Part shown: positions 1 through 14,200 of the stretch, one piece after another
How the letters are laid out: every line of letters starts with the position of its first letter
Position numbering within the stretch: position 1 is the stretch's first letter
Source of the DNA: Larimichthys crocea
Taxonomy: Eukaryota > Chordata > Actinopteri > Sciaenidae
Length of the DNA: 64,000 nucleotides
Assembly: GCF_000972845.2 (NCBI RefSeq)
Contig: NC_040018.1
Location: forward strand, 13,675,157-13,739,156
Direction: 5' to 3'
The notes under the pieces: model-generated
The model's database searches: none
Seen by the model: the letters and a program-made list of their open reading frames with translations, nothing else
What the model was told of the DNA's origin: nothing
Position numbers and translations under genes: made by a program

Positions 1-11
1 AGACGCCTTAT

Positions 12-58
12 GCAGATAAGTTAAGTTTATAAGTGAATAAGTAAGTAAATAAGTGAAG
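12..58. repeat. degenerate AAGT-rich simple repeat
   Basis: AAGTAAGTAAATAAGTGAAGTAA-type units at the window edge; short and imperfect. Confidence 0.55.
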
Positions 59-1039
59 TAAATTTTCTTTTTTTTTTCCATTTGACATTTCAGTCTCTGT
101 TGTGTATGTTAAAGAAAATTCTCTTTTTCTGCACGCTACAAAAAAGGAATCTACACCATATTTTGCCATTTAATGCATATAAAACTGTCTTGCTTGTTAA
201 ATGTCGACACTATAGATACAAAATCATAGGAGATGTTTATATTATTCTAGGCACAAATGCATGCTTCTACATAAGGGGTTATTCGGTAAAAACAACAAAA
301 CAAAGTCAGTGGAAAACACCTTTGTTTTACTGGAAGGACAGAAGCAATATCTTCCATTTCCTGCTTGCTGATACAAATGCTGTAGGAAACAGCTGTCTGA
401 ACATAGTGATTGGGGTATGGATTGTGTTGTTACACATTATTGCTAAAAGCTGATCCTGTGATCCAATGATCCCGTGTTCAAATAAAGATATTTAAAAGGG
501 ATGACTGACTGCTAGTAAAAAGGATTTTTAAGTGTTCCCCCGGATTCCACACACACAAATACATTTTATTCTTTTATTTTTAACCATGTTTCTATTATGT
601 TTCCAAGGAAACCTATGAATTCCATCCAGTGCGGCCCATCCCGTGCTGGTGAGGCGGATCTTAAACATTCTCAGAAAACCAAAGAACTCCTGCCCTATAT
701 TCCCAAAATCCCATCTAACTCCTGCCTGCATAAATCTCCACAACTCCGCAAGAATTAGGATACTGTACAGCTGCATAGGTGCTTAGATTACAAAATAATC
801 CCCAGGTAAATTTTTTTCACCTTTAAAAACAGGGCAAGGTGTCATTTCTTAGCTGTGTGACACTTTTAGTGAGACTAATTCCCCACCTACACATTAATAC
901 ACACTTTGCCCTCAAACATTACTGTGATAGGCAGCAGCCAACATTTTAATACCATTCAGCTTCCCTGTACCCACCCCCAACTTCCTGCACACATACATAT
1001 TGTACATGCTCACATGGGCGCTGATATTTTTTCTCCTCG

Positions 1040-1560
1040 TTTTTTTCTGCTTTATTTAGATGTTTAATCAACGTATATGCCACTTTTAGCACGCACCACA
1101 CAGAGCTCCGTCCATAATTTATGCAGAAATGCAGACATTTAATTCCAGGAGCAGTGTTACATCTCTAAGTGGCAAATGGCTTTGCCTATTCCTCGTCTCA
1201 TCTCCAATGGTATTACAGAATGATTAAAGCAAGGCTGACCATAATTAATGAAAGGTCATGAGTGGCCTAAGAGTAGGATGCAAATGGAAGAGACACTAAA
1301 ACTGTAGTCATAGATTAACTCTGAAAATAGATGAGGAGAAACACTCAAAGCTATGGCAGCAGGCCATTTCTAACCCAAATCTGAGAGATGTAAAGGACAA
1401 TAGCCTGAAGGTTGTCTTCTAATTAATTGTCTTCATTAACCATCCTAATACAATGATATGAAACAGTTCCATTAATCTAATCATGCAAGCCGAATAAGCC
1501 CATTGCCGACACAGAGATTACACTCATTTGTTCTGAGCATATAAATATCAGCTTTGCTCT
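1040..1560. promoter_or_regulatory. candidate conserved non-coding element
   Basis: Repeat-free block with TAATTA-type cores (ATAATTAATG at 1241, AATTAATTGT at 1421), GATTAAA words and an exact POU octamer ATGCAAAT at 1278-1285. It ends just before the (AC)44 repeat. Inference from composition only. Confidence 0.4.
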
Positions 1561-1612
1561 GCCAGTCACTCAGTGGGGACAGTCCATGGGCTTGCTGTTC
1601 CAGCATCTCGCA

Positions 1613-1613
<1 letters not shown>

Positions 1614-1701
<88 letters not shown>
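1614..1701. repeat. (AC)44 microsatellite
   Basis: 88 bp of uninterrupted AC/CA dinucleotide, the longest pure repeat in the window and likely polymorphic. Open frames across it are His/Thr or Cys/Val runs and are not genes. Confidence 0.98.
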
Positions 1702-1702
<1 letters not shown>

Positions 1703-3382
1703 ATATCTGCGCTCAGCAGCCTTCCCCTTCTTGTGTTGTGCCAGTGAGTGCAGTGGCTTAATCAGGCCCATAGGTGTCACTCTATACAAGCTGGGAGAGA
1801 GGAACTTGCTCACACACACATTAATGAGGTGTGGGGGGAAGGGGCCGAGCAGCAACAGACAGAAACACACGGGGAAGGGGAAAAGGGAAGAAATATGTGG
1901 AGATGACAAAAGCAGATGCTATGCAAGAGGCGTCCGGTGAAGATGAGACACTGAAAATGGCAAGATTACCTTCAGATGAGAGAGAGCAGCCTTCCTTTCC
2001 CCTGAAGAGCAGTGATTACACTAATGCTAATCAGACTGACAAGCACAAACGGCCTAATAAATAATTGATGGTAACCACTGCACTTTCCAGTATTCCTTCC
2101 CAGACTGTAGAGAAGAGCAGCAGCAAGTAATAATAGTCACTCTAGATATCTTTCACTAGGTCAGGCTCCTCCTCCATCCTCGGCCTCAGCAAAATACACT
2201 GCTATGATGATAACTGCCTTTCTTTAAGTACAGAATTCCAGTCCTACCTGAGAATGGCTGCGGTGTTCCTCAAACAGTAGTGACAGTCTGCTCTTTTTTG
2301 TTGCATACACAGAATCTCAACAACACCGTCTTGTCTATCTCTCTTAGTTTTTGTAAGTCCTGGAGAACCAGCGCGGGGGCTGAGCTGAGCTTCTCCCTCT
2401 CCCCGGCTCTTGAGTACTGGCAGAGAGGGTTGAGCTCTGCTTCTATCTGGGCTCTTGTGTGGAGCGGTGTGTCTAGGCTCTCATTACTCTCATTATGATT
2501 ATTAGGGCTGTTGTTATCATTTTAACCAGGTGTCACAGGATCACGCTGTAAATCAGAGAGGTGTGCTTCCCCCCGCCCACTTTATCCAGGGCCGGACAGC
2601 TTCCTTTTCTTTAACGCTGCACTGTCGGATAAAAAGCAATCTTATTTCACACTTCACAGACTCTATCTTTTTCCCCTACTTTTTCTTTTAAAAATCCCCC
2701 TCTTGCTCCCCCCATCATCCCTTGCACCCCTTCCTTATATCAAAGTTGGCCTGACTCTGGACTAGAGGGTGCAAAATGAAAGTGACAGGAGGGTACCATG
2801 GGACAATGAGACACAGGACCCATGCTGAGGGCTTTCATGCATTGTCCACTGCTCATATCAGCACCTCTGCGCCCCATACGCAAGACCCCCCTTTTAAAAC
2901 ACAACACACAGGAAAACACCCCTCATACCCCCCCCCCCCGCCTCTCTCTGACACAAACTCACAGAAGCTCCCTTCTTACATCCTCGCAAGCTACCTCACC
3001 TAAAACCACAACAGAGCAAAACATACCCACAACCAAGCCCGAGACAAGAAGGGTCTTTGCTGATGAACAACCAATGAACCACTACACGGTGTTATCAGTA
3101 ACCATACCAAACATAAAGCTGAGTTCAAATGTGGACGCGTGTTATGGTGTGAAAAAAATAAACTTTTTAAATTACATGCAAAACACTCAGACTGATACAT
3201 ACGTTATTAACATTATTGCGGCTGAATTCATTTATATGGACTTCAACCTTAAATATGAGACACATTCAAAAATGCAAACAGTAATATTTCAAATGAATGA
3301 AAGTGTAGTAAAATGCACATAATTGCAGATCAGAATCAATGTAGTAAAATGTCAGAAAATGCACTAGAAACACTAGACCTGC

Positions 3383-3387
<5 letters not shown>

Positions 3388-3414
<27 letters not shown>
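3388..3414. repeat. (AC)13 microsatellite
   Basis: Pure AC run of 27 bp in intron 5. Confidence 0.95.
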
Positions 3415-3421
<7 letters not shown>

Positions 3422-4326
3422 AGTGTATCTGTACTCTTCTTTTCTCACTAATGCTCTCTCCCACACACTTTCACATTTCGAAAGGAAAAGAAGAGCAAGC
3501 TACCTCATTGCTGCTGGTCGGAGTTACGTGTTAGATTCCTGACCTGTCTATGGGGGGATTCGCTGGCCTCTCCCTGCTGGCCCTGCTGTGACCTCAGGAT
3601 CTAAATGTGAATGAATACTTTGTGTCTCCATGGGGCAGGAGGGGAGTGGATGGTGGTGGGGGGGGAGGTGGTGCAGGAGATGGAGGAGGGGTATGAGGTT
3701 AAGGCAGCTAATAACTAAAAAAACTTTAAACGGCAAGTTAATCACAAACAGCAGTGATAGCTCACACTGCCTTAGAACAATATCGCAATGACCCCCTCCT
3801 CCACGGCTCCACTATTTTCCCAGTGGTGCCTGCTCATCAAACCAGCCCCATAGGTCTTCCACACAACACTTAATTTGATCCCCCTTGCCTTTCAAAGTCA
3901 CTAGCCATTTTAAAGGACGTTCAGTGCACTCAGGTCACAAAGAGTCATACATAGAAGTTATGTTTTTCAAGTGTTTTTCTAACACAAAAAAAAAACACAC
4001 ATTTAAACACATTAAATGTGACTGATTTGACTGCTTTTTTTTTCTGCTCTTGTTACTTAGTGAATTAGGAACTGTTATTGAGCACAATGTAATGTATTAA
4101 ATATTTTCCCTAAAGTGTTCTCTCATGGGAAATTATACTAATTAGAAATACTTCTCGTGATAATGGCATGTTTAGATACATTACAAATAAAGTGGATAAA
4201 GTGAGTGCCGCTCTAGTTCTTTTCTCTTTGTGTTTTACTTGAGTGATGAAGGAGAGGAGGATCTAGGTTAATGTGGCTACACAGGGAGTGAGCATTCAGG
4301 GACTGCTCACTCTTCTGCCCCAGCTG

Positions 4327-4370
4327 ACACACACACACATACACACACACACACACATACATACACACAC
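4327..4370. repeat. interrupted (AC)n repeat
   Basis: AC units broken by ACAT steps over 44 bp. Confidence 0.92.
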
Positions 4371-5559
4371 CACCACACTGTGACTTCCTTGAATGTCCAA
4401 GATGATGGCCGGTCACTAACACATATTATGTTCACAATGGAAGATGCAGGCTGTACTTTTCCCTGCTAGGGTGGTGGGCTAAAAGCCTGGATAGGGGGCA
4501 AAAACATCACTGGGCACTGCTCTTCCATCTACTCTGCCTGAGGGACATTGTCCTGCACAAAGAGTCACTCTGCTTCTCTGCCACCCCCCACCATGCATTT
4601 ATGCTTGTCGTCTTCTACTGTTGCCTCCTCTTAAATCAACCTCCTTTTATTAATGCATCTTTTTCTTTTTCCTCTAGCTCTACTCTACAATGCCTTCACC
4701 TATTTGCAGCTATTCAAAACGAACAGAATTGGGGTGGGTTGACTGAGTGTGGGGGTGGCTGAAGGGGTGTCTGAAAAAAAAAAAGAGAGGGGGGAAAAAA
4801 GCATCACTGCTGTCATGAAGGGCAATCACATCAACTCTGAAATATTCACCAGTGGGTTGGAAAATGCGATGGTACAGTTATGACAGACGAACAGGCGATT
4901 CCCCCCACTCTAGCCCACAGTCCCCCGCCCCTCTCTCCATCAGGGCGGAAGCACGGTGGACACTCTGAATATGTATAACCCGGAAAATGTATTGATTTTT
5001 CATTTGGCAAAAAAGGGACACAAAAATCACATAACCTGAAACTGTCACAGCTCTTTTGTTCATAGCTCATCTCTCCTGATGTTTGGCTTTTGCCACAAAC
5101 TCTCTTTAATTACCAGGTACAGCGAGCTTCAGAGTCTTTCTCCGCAGAGACACAGCCACATACAGCCTGCTGGGCTTAACAAGACAGCCCACATCTATTA
5201 TATATGACATACACCCAGCAGCTTTTGTTTCATATCTGACTAATAAGCGCACTGAATATGACTATACCCACAGTTTGTTTTGTTATTATACACAAGATAT
5301 AGTGCAAAAAGCTTTCTTGAAGAAAACCTTGGAAATTAAAAATATAGTATGCCATTTAAAATATAGCACTTTCATATTAAAAACTAATACTGGATAGTCC
5401 CAGCCTTTATTTGATGTGCTTTTCTAAAGCAGTTCCCAGGTAACAGGCAGGTGCTTGTATGTTTGCCTGGGTGTGCACACTTGTGTACGTGTGTGTGTGT
5501 CCATTAACAGGTACTTATCTGTTTATCTCTCCTTTTAGGCACTGCAGACCAGTACATTG

Positions 5560-5820
5560 GACTGTCTGAAAAAGATCTCTGCCTGTCGATTTATCGAATG
5601 CACCATTTGCATATCTTTGTAGTGCATCCATCTGCCTGTGGACTGTTCTGTGGAGGTATTAGCTCAGAAAATCAATGTTGCCATGGTTGGATGTATGTAG
5701 CGCCTACTTTGGCGCGTGTTAGGAGTCCGGCTCACAGCTCCCACATGGGTCCTATTTACATGAGTCCTGCCGGCAGAGGCTTTCCTGCCGGTCCTTCAAT
5801 CTTTGTAAACTTAAAGTACA
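5560..5820. promoter_or_regulatory. candidate conserved non-coding element
   Basis: Contains octamer ATTTGCAT at 5605-5612, then GC-richer unique sequence with a GCGCC/GGCGC inverted pair near 5701-5716. The 92-codon plus-strand frame here (5598-5876) has no recognisable domain. Confidence 0.3.
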
Positions 5821-6529
5821 CAAACATATTTCTCAGCATGCCCCTCCAGGGTGGGCTGGTTCGCCATCCTCCTTGATGGTCATCCAGCCTCCCTGTCTCC
5901 ATCTACAGCCCAGGGCCTGACTGGATGTTTGTTTATGAAAGCGTACACCCAGATAAAACAGAATCCGACAAGGTTATGAATACCAATTTTGCTAATCAAT
6001 TTTATTTAAAATATAAAATGTAAGGTATCATTGATGTGTTTGCTCTCAAAAGTTGAGTGTCCTGCTAAGTTCAGATGTTTCAGGATAGTTGAGAGGAGAG
6101 GTGGAGGGTGGTAGGCTGGTGTTTTATCTTATTTATTTGTTATGCTTATTTTTATTTATTACCTCAGACAGCTGTACAGATATATATGTAGACAGTGTGT
6201 GTATGGGGACATTACTATGGATATATTTTCTTTAGTACAGCTTACAGTGGATACACTGGGCAACTTTTCTTCTAACAACCATCCCGGCTGGTTGCTCCTA
6301 GCTAATTGCTAAAGAAATCCAATGATTACACTGCACAGGCACTTTAAAACATCCATGAGAGTGCTACCACTTATTGAAAAAAAAAAAAAAAAAACTCTTG
6401 CTACCTCCATCCATTCAGTTTCTAATACAAATCAAACACGGGGAGCTTTCTTTCACCATTTGTCTTTCTTTCTGTTCCTCTTTGCATAGCCCATCCATTA
6501 CTTTCACATGAAATATGAAAAGGCAATAT

Positions 6530-6710
6530 CCTCTCTGTGTTTGTACTGAAGCGTAATGCAATTGTGTTGTCATTTATAGGAAATAATCGCAAACCTCTCT
6601 TTCATTTTCCAGTTCAAATAACCATGAAAAATTAGCCTTCAATGTCAGGGAGGACAACAAAGGGATGCACACAGACTATTGCTTCACCACCGCGCTTGAC
6701 ATTTCTCCTT
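6530..6710. promoter_or_regulatory. candidate conserved non-coding element
   Basis: Unique block with GTAATGCAATTGTG, ATTTATAGGAAATAATCGCAAA and AAAATTAGCC words, typical of homeodomain-rich vertebrate intronic enhancers. Untested. Confidence 0.33.
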
Positions 6711-7839
6711 AATAGGAAAACGGGTGGTTGTTTCTATCTTTCTTTTTCAATCTTTGTCTTTTTCTAACCTCGTTTTTTTCCCTAATTAAAAAGTTCTGCA
6801 CTCAGATCTTTGCAAATCTTTCGTGTGTCTTTATTCAGTGCGGAGAGTCTATATGTGAGGAAGGGTTGGAGGGTAAGAAAACTCATGCACCCTGCTCATT
6901 AGCACCCCTACCTCCGTCTGCTGATGGCTACTGTTGGAGGGAGATGTCGCCAGACAACCACTACGGGGCCTAGGTCGCCGTGACTACCGTCCAGCAGCCT
7001 GATAGATAAATAATTCAAGAGCTATCAGACTCCCTGGCAGCAGAGCAGTCCCAAAAACACACACTTAGGACACAGCTTGTAAAGGCCTTCCTAACTGATC
7101 AGCATTTAGCCCTTACAAATGATGTACAACCAGATGTCTGTACAAGACCCCACACAATTAGCCTTAGCAGTAGTCAGAGGATCCTTTTAATTTAGAGAAA
7201 TCTTTATTTTCAGTGTGAGCAGCAAAGTAATGGTAATTGCTTTCAGTATTACTGCCATTAAAGTCTTAATAGGCAGGTTGTTTTCCACTGTAATTATGTA
7301 CAAAATGATCAAACAACTTTGCAGTACAACTATCGGAGATGCATTTAACCAGGTTTATGTTTTGCTTGCAACAATAGCTATAGAGAAAGCGAACAAAACT
7401 GAATATCAATACTGTGAGTTGTATTGCAAGTATGCTAAACTTAAGCAAAAAGAGTAGCACGGATCACCTTTATTGCTAGTTTATATGTGATATACGTGAT
7501 TATCAAGAAGATATGTTAATATTTCAGTGAGGTTATGTCTCAATCCAAACTGAATTCTAAAAATATGTATATTTTTATATCTCCCAAAAAGACTGACGCA
7601 ACATGCCACTAAAAAGCTACAAACCCACAAAGACTACTAGCACAGGTGAGCACCTTTCACTGGGTTAGGAGTTCTCTTTAGGGAATCTGTGTTGTCCACT
7701 TTTTCCTGTGACCTCTGCTTGTCACTCTTTGGAGTGAAGAGACGTTAAATGAAAGCTATATCAAAACTAGATAACAACCGCTTAAATGGATGTTCTATTC
7801 GAATGCAGCGCTATGACTCTTATGGTTTCCCGAACATAA

Positions 7840-8110
7840 TATTTTATTCTTATTTGCATACTTTATAAACTGCATTTCGTCTGGCAGTATGGCTTGTGAT
7901 GCATATAATGAAATTTCCTCTCAAAAGGCTAATGAAAAAGACTCATCTCATACAATTAGCTGCTCCTTTATTCACTTCTTGTAATGTATTAATTTATTAT
8001 CAAATATTTCTGGCAGCATTATTTATTTATTTGTTTATGCACACACCTTACAGCCTTAATTACTAAATAGACTAGGAGCCAGATAATGAGATGCAATGGA
8101 CCAACTCAAC
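7840..8110. promoter_or_regulatory. candidate conserved non-coding element
   Basis: AT-rich block with octamer ATTTGCAT at 7852-7859 and ACAATTAGCTGC, TATTAATTTATTA, CCTTAATTACTAAA words. Confidence 0.33.
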
Positions 8111-8890
8111 CATCATTTAAACTAGTTATTCTTCTAATCTCAGTGGTATACCCAGCTTGTATTTATCTGAGCTTAATCAGTATGTCAAATCGCTTTAGGC
8201 TTTTAATTTTACCTGAGATTCAAAAATGCCTCAGAATGACGCATGACAGAGCAGAGCTTCAGGCCACCATGCATTACAGTTGTTTTTTTGCTGTAAAGTT
8301 TATTCATATGGCTACTATCTCAGAGCAGGTCAATTTTATGTATCTCTAGGCACAGTTTGAGTATTGTTTGTTTATTAAATGATAGATCTATCCAAATAAC
8401 AAAGCCATACAGTTCAAAGGGATGTGTATGTGTGCATCGCATGTATGTAAGCAAACTTTATCTGATTCTGCGTGGACATGTCATAATACTGTAAAAGTGG
8501 GCTGAAAACTCCTGGAGGGGTGGATCTACACTGCCCGCTGTGCTGCTCTCCAGAGAAAGAGACTTGGAGTGATTACAGTCAAACACTGCTACTCAGTTAT
8601 CTTTGGCTCAGCCACAGGAGAGAGGGAGAGGAAGAGACAGGCAAGGAAAAAATGAAACTGATGATGTGGCTAAAACATGGGCCAGCTGCTCTAAAATGAC
8701 CAAAATGACTAGTATGTCTGATACTGTTCTTTAGCCCATGCTAAAAAAAAAAAAAAAAGAGAGAGAGAAAAAAGAAAACACGACACCCCAGTAGCAATCA
8801 CTAAGGGCAAAAGATCTTCAGGATGAGCACCAAGACTGTCTGATGTCCACTGGCTACAGGGGGAAGAGGATAAGGGAGAGGAGGTAGGGG

Positions 8891-8928
8891 AAGAGATATT
8901 ATTAAGGGGAAGAGATATTATTAAAGAG
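8891..8928. repeat. two-copy 19-bp tandem duplication
   Basis: AAGAGATATTATTAAGGGG at 8891-8909 is followed directly by AAGAGATATTATTAAAGAG at 8910-8928; the copies differ at two bases. It looks like a recent slippage or duplication. Confidence 0.9.
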
Positions 8929-11099
8929 ACATTTCAAATGCCCTTGGATTCTGAAGTGGAGGCCAATTAAATGGCTTTGCAGCATCCATTTTGTGCCAAG
9001 TGAACAGGTATGAGCAGGAAAGGGAGGGGAATTATTTGATGGCAGCAGGGAGGAGGAGGGGAGAACGTGCTGGCGGGTAGGTGTGGTACCTGATCGGTCC
9101 ATCAGTGGACTCTACTAAATAGATTTTCTTTTTTAAATTTATGCACATAGTGTGAAACATTATGATGACACAACATCACATAATTTGAAGCGACTTTCAT
9201 TTTTAAAGGAAACTGTTATGTTAATGGTTTAAGGATCACATTTGCAGCATTTGTAAAAAAAGAAAAACGTAGGGTCCTCCTCCTCCACAGTTTAGTGCTG
9301 ACTGTGCACATAAGCATGGAAATGAGCAGGTCGGTCAGAGTTGTCGAGTCCCTAGCCTCTCTAAGGCATGGTCTGGGATTAACAACCCCTGCCCTATGGA
9401 GACCAAGCCTGCTGCTAAATTGGTGCTGTGCTATACCACATCTCACATTTGTACTGTATGCACGGCTGTGGTTGTTAGTGTTGCTGGTGTTTTTATAATG
9501 GGTGCTGTTATTGTATTTGCTGCAGAAGACTCTTCTCACTCATTAGCCAGAGGTTGGCGAGTTAGGGGTGAGAGCCCAATAAGGTACAAAATTAATTATT
9601 CATCTCAGTGGTTGGTGTTTGGGTGCTGCTATGGGGCCTAAAGCAGGGACTCTAACTAGCAGAAGTCTGCCTCTGGAGGACTGCTGGAATAAACAATTGA
9701 AAAAAATGTTATGCCGTAGGTGTCAGTTACCAGGAGAAAGCAAACACTAATCACCAAACTAATCATTAAAACAAGCTGCCTACAATAATATGGCTCTCTG
9801 TGGATCCAGGGATCCTCCCCTGTGTACCGATCCAGCATGCTAAAGCTCCATCATGTCCTCTGTCTAGATCCTGCTTCTGGTTCATGAAAAAGGGCCCAGA
9901 TACAGCCCCTCCTCTACATTCAGCCATGGCCTCTGTTGGCTCCAGCCAGGACCACTAGCCTCCTGAGAAGGCTGTGATAAGAATTCATTTCTTCCTATTA
10001 TGTGCTCTTGTCCACTGCCTCAGTTCATCAGTTCAGTGCAACCAAGTCAATGAAAGGGCCTGTAATGAAGCAATCAGATGCAGCCTGGTTCTCTGGGCCC
10101 GGCACTCCATTCTCAGCTCCCAGACCCTAGCTCCCAGTGCAGGGTGTGCGTTGGGGTGGGGGAAGTGGCGAGAGGAGAGTGGACACAGTCTGCACAGAGG
10201 CATTAATTCAAGACCTTGCCTTTCATAGACTGGAGGATAAGCTGCTATCACATGTGTTTCACACCAGGTCTGATGTCTCCTGTGGGTTCAGAGAATCATC
10301 TAGTTTTAGAGAGCCCCATTAGTTTAACCAAGCTTCAACACTGCCACTAAACCAACCAGTCGGGTTTTTGCGGGGTTCTACAGTGATCGTGGTTTGATGG
10401 AGCTCTCTTTCTTCATTTCCCTCTATCTGCATCTAACCCCTCTGCTCCATTGTCTCCACTGCCATCCTGCCACCACCTCTTACATCTCTTCAACATGTGG
10501 AAACTATTATGGGGAGTTTGGGAGAGGAATGTATGTGTTGAATCTTAATCGGTGCTTTAAAGTAGAGGATTCTCGTTCTCCTTTTCCATGTAATGCTGTG
10601 AAAGTTTCATTTCAAATTAAAAAGGGCCATTTTGATCTACCTAATATTGTTTTCTCTGCCTCCAGGGGCTGGAAATGGTTGGCCTTATCTTTGATCAGTC
10701 CCCCTTCCTTATCCTCTCTTATACAGACACATATACAGTACAAACACATGGCTGTAGTATTTTATGGTCTGTGTTCAATCAGGGTTTAATGCTATAGGGT
10801 TCCAAGGCCGAAAAATATAAATAACAGACTATAAAAAGAAGGTATAAACTCAGGTTGATAAAGAGCACTTGTAAGCATGCTTACAAGTTGCTAACACACC
10901 TAATGCAGAAGAAAACTTGGACTTGGTTGCCTGAATTCCATATTTCCCCTTCATCCGCTCCATCTGTACCTCCTTTTCCACACTCCACAGTTCACCTGCT
11001 GCCAGCTTTGGCAGAAAGACCCTGCGGCTGGATTCTACCTGACAAGAGCTCCTTAACAAGCAGCAGTCATTAACCTCAGGAGCAGGCAGCTGCCATGTG

Positions 11100-11510
11100 A
11101 TGTAGTGCACTCGGCCTGCTGCAGAAGGGCCCTATTGATCCAAGACATACTTGGTGCCTTCCTGGATGTTTATAATCAATATGCAAATGGCCCGCGGCAT
11201 TGATTCAATATTAATTTTCAATTAGGGAATTCTCGGGGGGTCCTGAGGGGTCAATACAGAACTATTCAGAGCAAAGGCTTGAGCAAGTTGCAGGCATTGA
11301 CGTTCCTCTACCCAAGACAACTTACTTACTGTTTATTTAGCCTGCCCTGCTGTAAGTCCCGATTAAGGCTTCGGATAATAGGCAGAGAGACAGATGGGCC
11401 TTTCTGCACTTCTGCAACACCCATTACATAAACTGGATTTTGTTCTAAAGGGCTTGTCCCAACTAATAAGTCATTATCTCACACTTAGTTCTGTTTCTTA
11501 TTTTGTTAAG
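11100..11510. promoter_or_regulatory. candidate conserved non-coding element
   Basis: Includes TATAATCAAT next to octamer ATGCAAAT (11181-11188), then TTGATTCAATATTAATTTTCAATTAGGG. The spacing of several homeodomain and POU sites within 70 bp is unlike neighbouring DNA. Confidence 0.45.
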
Positions 11511-12499
11511 TCTGTTTAGGTAAGGATACTTAAAGTATAAAAACGAACTTTTCCATTATCTTACATTGGTTCGTAACAGCTCTCCCCTACAAGGTAAAGA
11601 AATGTAATTAATAAATGCATGCATGCATTACACATGCCTACATACAGACACACTATTATTCCCGCATTTAGGTATTACTTATTAAATGTACACATTTTAT
11701 TGATGCTTGTGCCTTGCAGGGCTAAACAAACACATTTTTCGGCCAAGCTTCCATAATCAATTGAAAACAACTGCAGCCGCCATGTAATGCTCAATAAGTG
11801 AATAACATTTACTGTAAATGGGCAGAGGAAGGCATGGAGGGTAGGGCCTGACAAGAGCACGACTGTCACTTACTTAACACTCTATTGTTTCCAAAGTCAG
11901 ACTTGCAGTAAAACACAGACTGTCACACTATACTCTCTCCATTGTTCCTGAACAATAACCGTGCACTAAAAGCAGAAAACCCTGTTTTATTTACATCATA
12001 GGATGGTGAGAAGAATGAAAATGTTGAGCAATGAATGAATGAATTCCAGGTAAGACAAGTCTTACTTTAAAACATAAAAACAATAGTATTGATTTATGAA
12101 CCTGCTATTATTCATGTACAGACAGTGTGTCTATCAGGGAGAGCTGTGGTTTGTTACTTGGCTCTAACTCTCTGTCTTGCTCTTTGTTGCCACTCTCAAG
12201 ACAATCAGGCTTTTGTGGCTATGGACAGACACCATAGACATATTCTTTACCACATAAACTACTCGGCATATAACACATAATTAGAGGTGTAATAATTACG
12301 TGGTTCAGGAGGTATTGGCTAAAAACCTGTTTGTTATATCATGGTCATCGATTCATTTTTTTGTTCCAGGAAAAGAGGGAGGAGGGCAAGTTTCAGCTCT
12401 ACCCACTTGAATCCCCATATAAAAGGATCAAGATGAATTGGACTAGGTTAGAATATGAAGCCATGACTTCTTTAGCTGGTTCTATAACTTCAAGGCCGA

Positions 12500-12790
12500 G
12501 GCAATAAAAAGTGTGGCCTTGTTTAAGTACAATAATAAATGTGAAATTAATTAGGAATTTATTTGATAACCTGTGCAATCAATTCATTCTTTGGGCTATG
12601 ATAGCCTTGGTGCAGTTGTACAGCCATGTTAACTCGCAGAGCAAAATTGCTAAGAGTATAAAAGAGATAACCTGGTTGGACTATTTGCTGCTTTTTCCTG
12701 TAGATCCACTGCCTGGGGTAATTGGTTTAGGGATAACATTAATTACCACATTGCTCATTAATGGATGAAGCCTTTATTGGTTCCATTGAT
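12500..12790. promoter_or_regulatory. candidate conserved non-coding element
   Basis: Contains AAATTAATTAGG (12543), GTGCAATCAATTCATT, GGTAATTGG and ACATTAATTACC (12737) plus CTCATTAATGG. Dense homeodomain cores in unique sequence; an open frame runs across it (12511-12768) without any recognisable domain. Confidence 0.45.
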
Positions 12791-14200
12791 CAGCAGGACC
12801 TGTTAGCCATCATCCTAAGCAATGGTGGATGTAACAAGCTTACATATTGGCATATCAATTAATGCAATCAATTCCTGTCTAGCAGTTGCCATTCCCCCTG
12901 TCTACTCAGCCCCCTTCCAATCGCCCCTTCTTTCTCCTCTATCATGTATCTGGATGGCCGGGACAAAAGGCCCATGTCAAACCAAAGTTTATTAAGAGAT
13001 TTCCTAATTGTTCCTTAAGTTAGAGTTGTTGTGGAGTTGACTGATTAAGCTGATGTTAGACTGCCAAAACAAATTCCTCTCAGTGGCCACTAGTAAGAGT
13101 AGTCCAAGGGATTACAGGGCCTGAAACTAAACACAGGAAGTGCAACATACAAGCTATACACTAGTGGGAGAAAAGAAAGTTCAACTGATCTGACACACGT
13201 GCTGTAGCAACTGTAACTTGATATTCTAACAGCACTCTCAGGCATTTTCTTTAGACACTCAGTGACTTTTTAAACAAAGAAATGTCAGTTACAGTAACAT
13301 ACATACAGTACATAAATACATAGATACGTGACTGCTTTGCAAGTGATTATGATTTAAATTAATTTACAAATAATACACACTCAAATTTACTGGTTTTGTA
13401 GTGTAAGTTATATTAAAAAAAGAAATATATATAAAAAGAAGTGATTGTGAATAAATATTTAATACTTGTTCTAACTTTTCATTTAGATTGGTATCACAAA
13501 TTGTGCCTTTAACTTTATTTGACTCAAGAGAAAGACATGCTTAGTTTTTTTTTAATTTAAGATCAATGCACCTTTTAAGGAGTCATTGATTACAACTTGG
13601 AATCATCCTCATGTCACACATACTCCAAAGGGGGCCACTGACTTCAAACACAAGGCTGCTGTGCCCTGGTATAACATGCTGAAATGGGTAAAACATCAGG
13701 AATGAATGAGAGAGCAGGATGTGATAACTGAGAGCACACCATGACAAAGTGGAGGGATTTACCGTTGGGCCCGCAGCACTTCATTTGCTTAATAACAGAT
13801 CATTCTATAAGAAAGTGGCTGCTCTGGGGGGGATATCACCCAACGAGGATGTCTCACTTGCAGAAATCCTATTTGAAGACAACACCTTTTGAGCGCTCAT
13901 CCTCCTCCACACCTAAGACGATCAACGCGCATGACAGGCCCCATTAATATGACGCCCCGTGTAACCTTGCTCTTTCTCCCTCTCTTCCAAAAGGAACAAA
14001 ACTGATAGCCAAGGAGGAGGGGCATTATGTTCTGACTGAGCATGTAACGGGAGGGGTGGTGTTCATTTTGAAAAGATGTCTTACATATCCTCCTCTGAGC
14101 CACCTGGAGCTACTTCTGAAAGGTGAAAGAAGTGCACGGGACAGGTGTGGGAGCTGCATTTGTTTGTGTGTAATCATGTTGGAGCCAATACTACCCTCTG

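Noticed and set aside
82..453. 123-codon plus-strand open frame at the window edge
   Set aside because: AT-rich, no domain, no splice or promoter context; consistent with chance.
1481..1940. Open frames of 128-142 codons on both strands
   Set aside because: Created by translating the (AC)44 repeat; His/Thr and Cys/Val runs, not genes.
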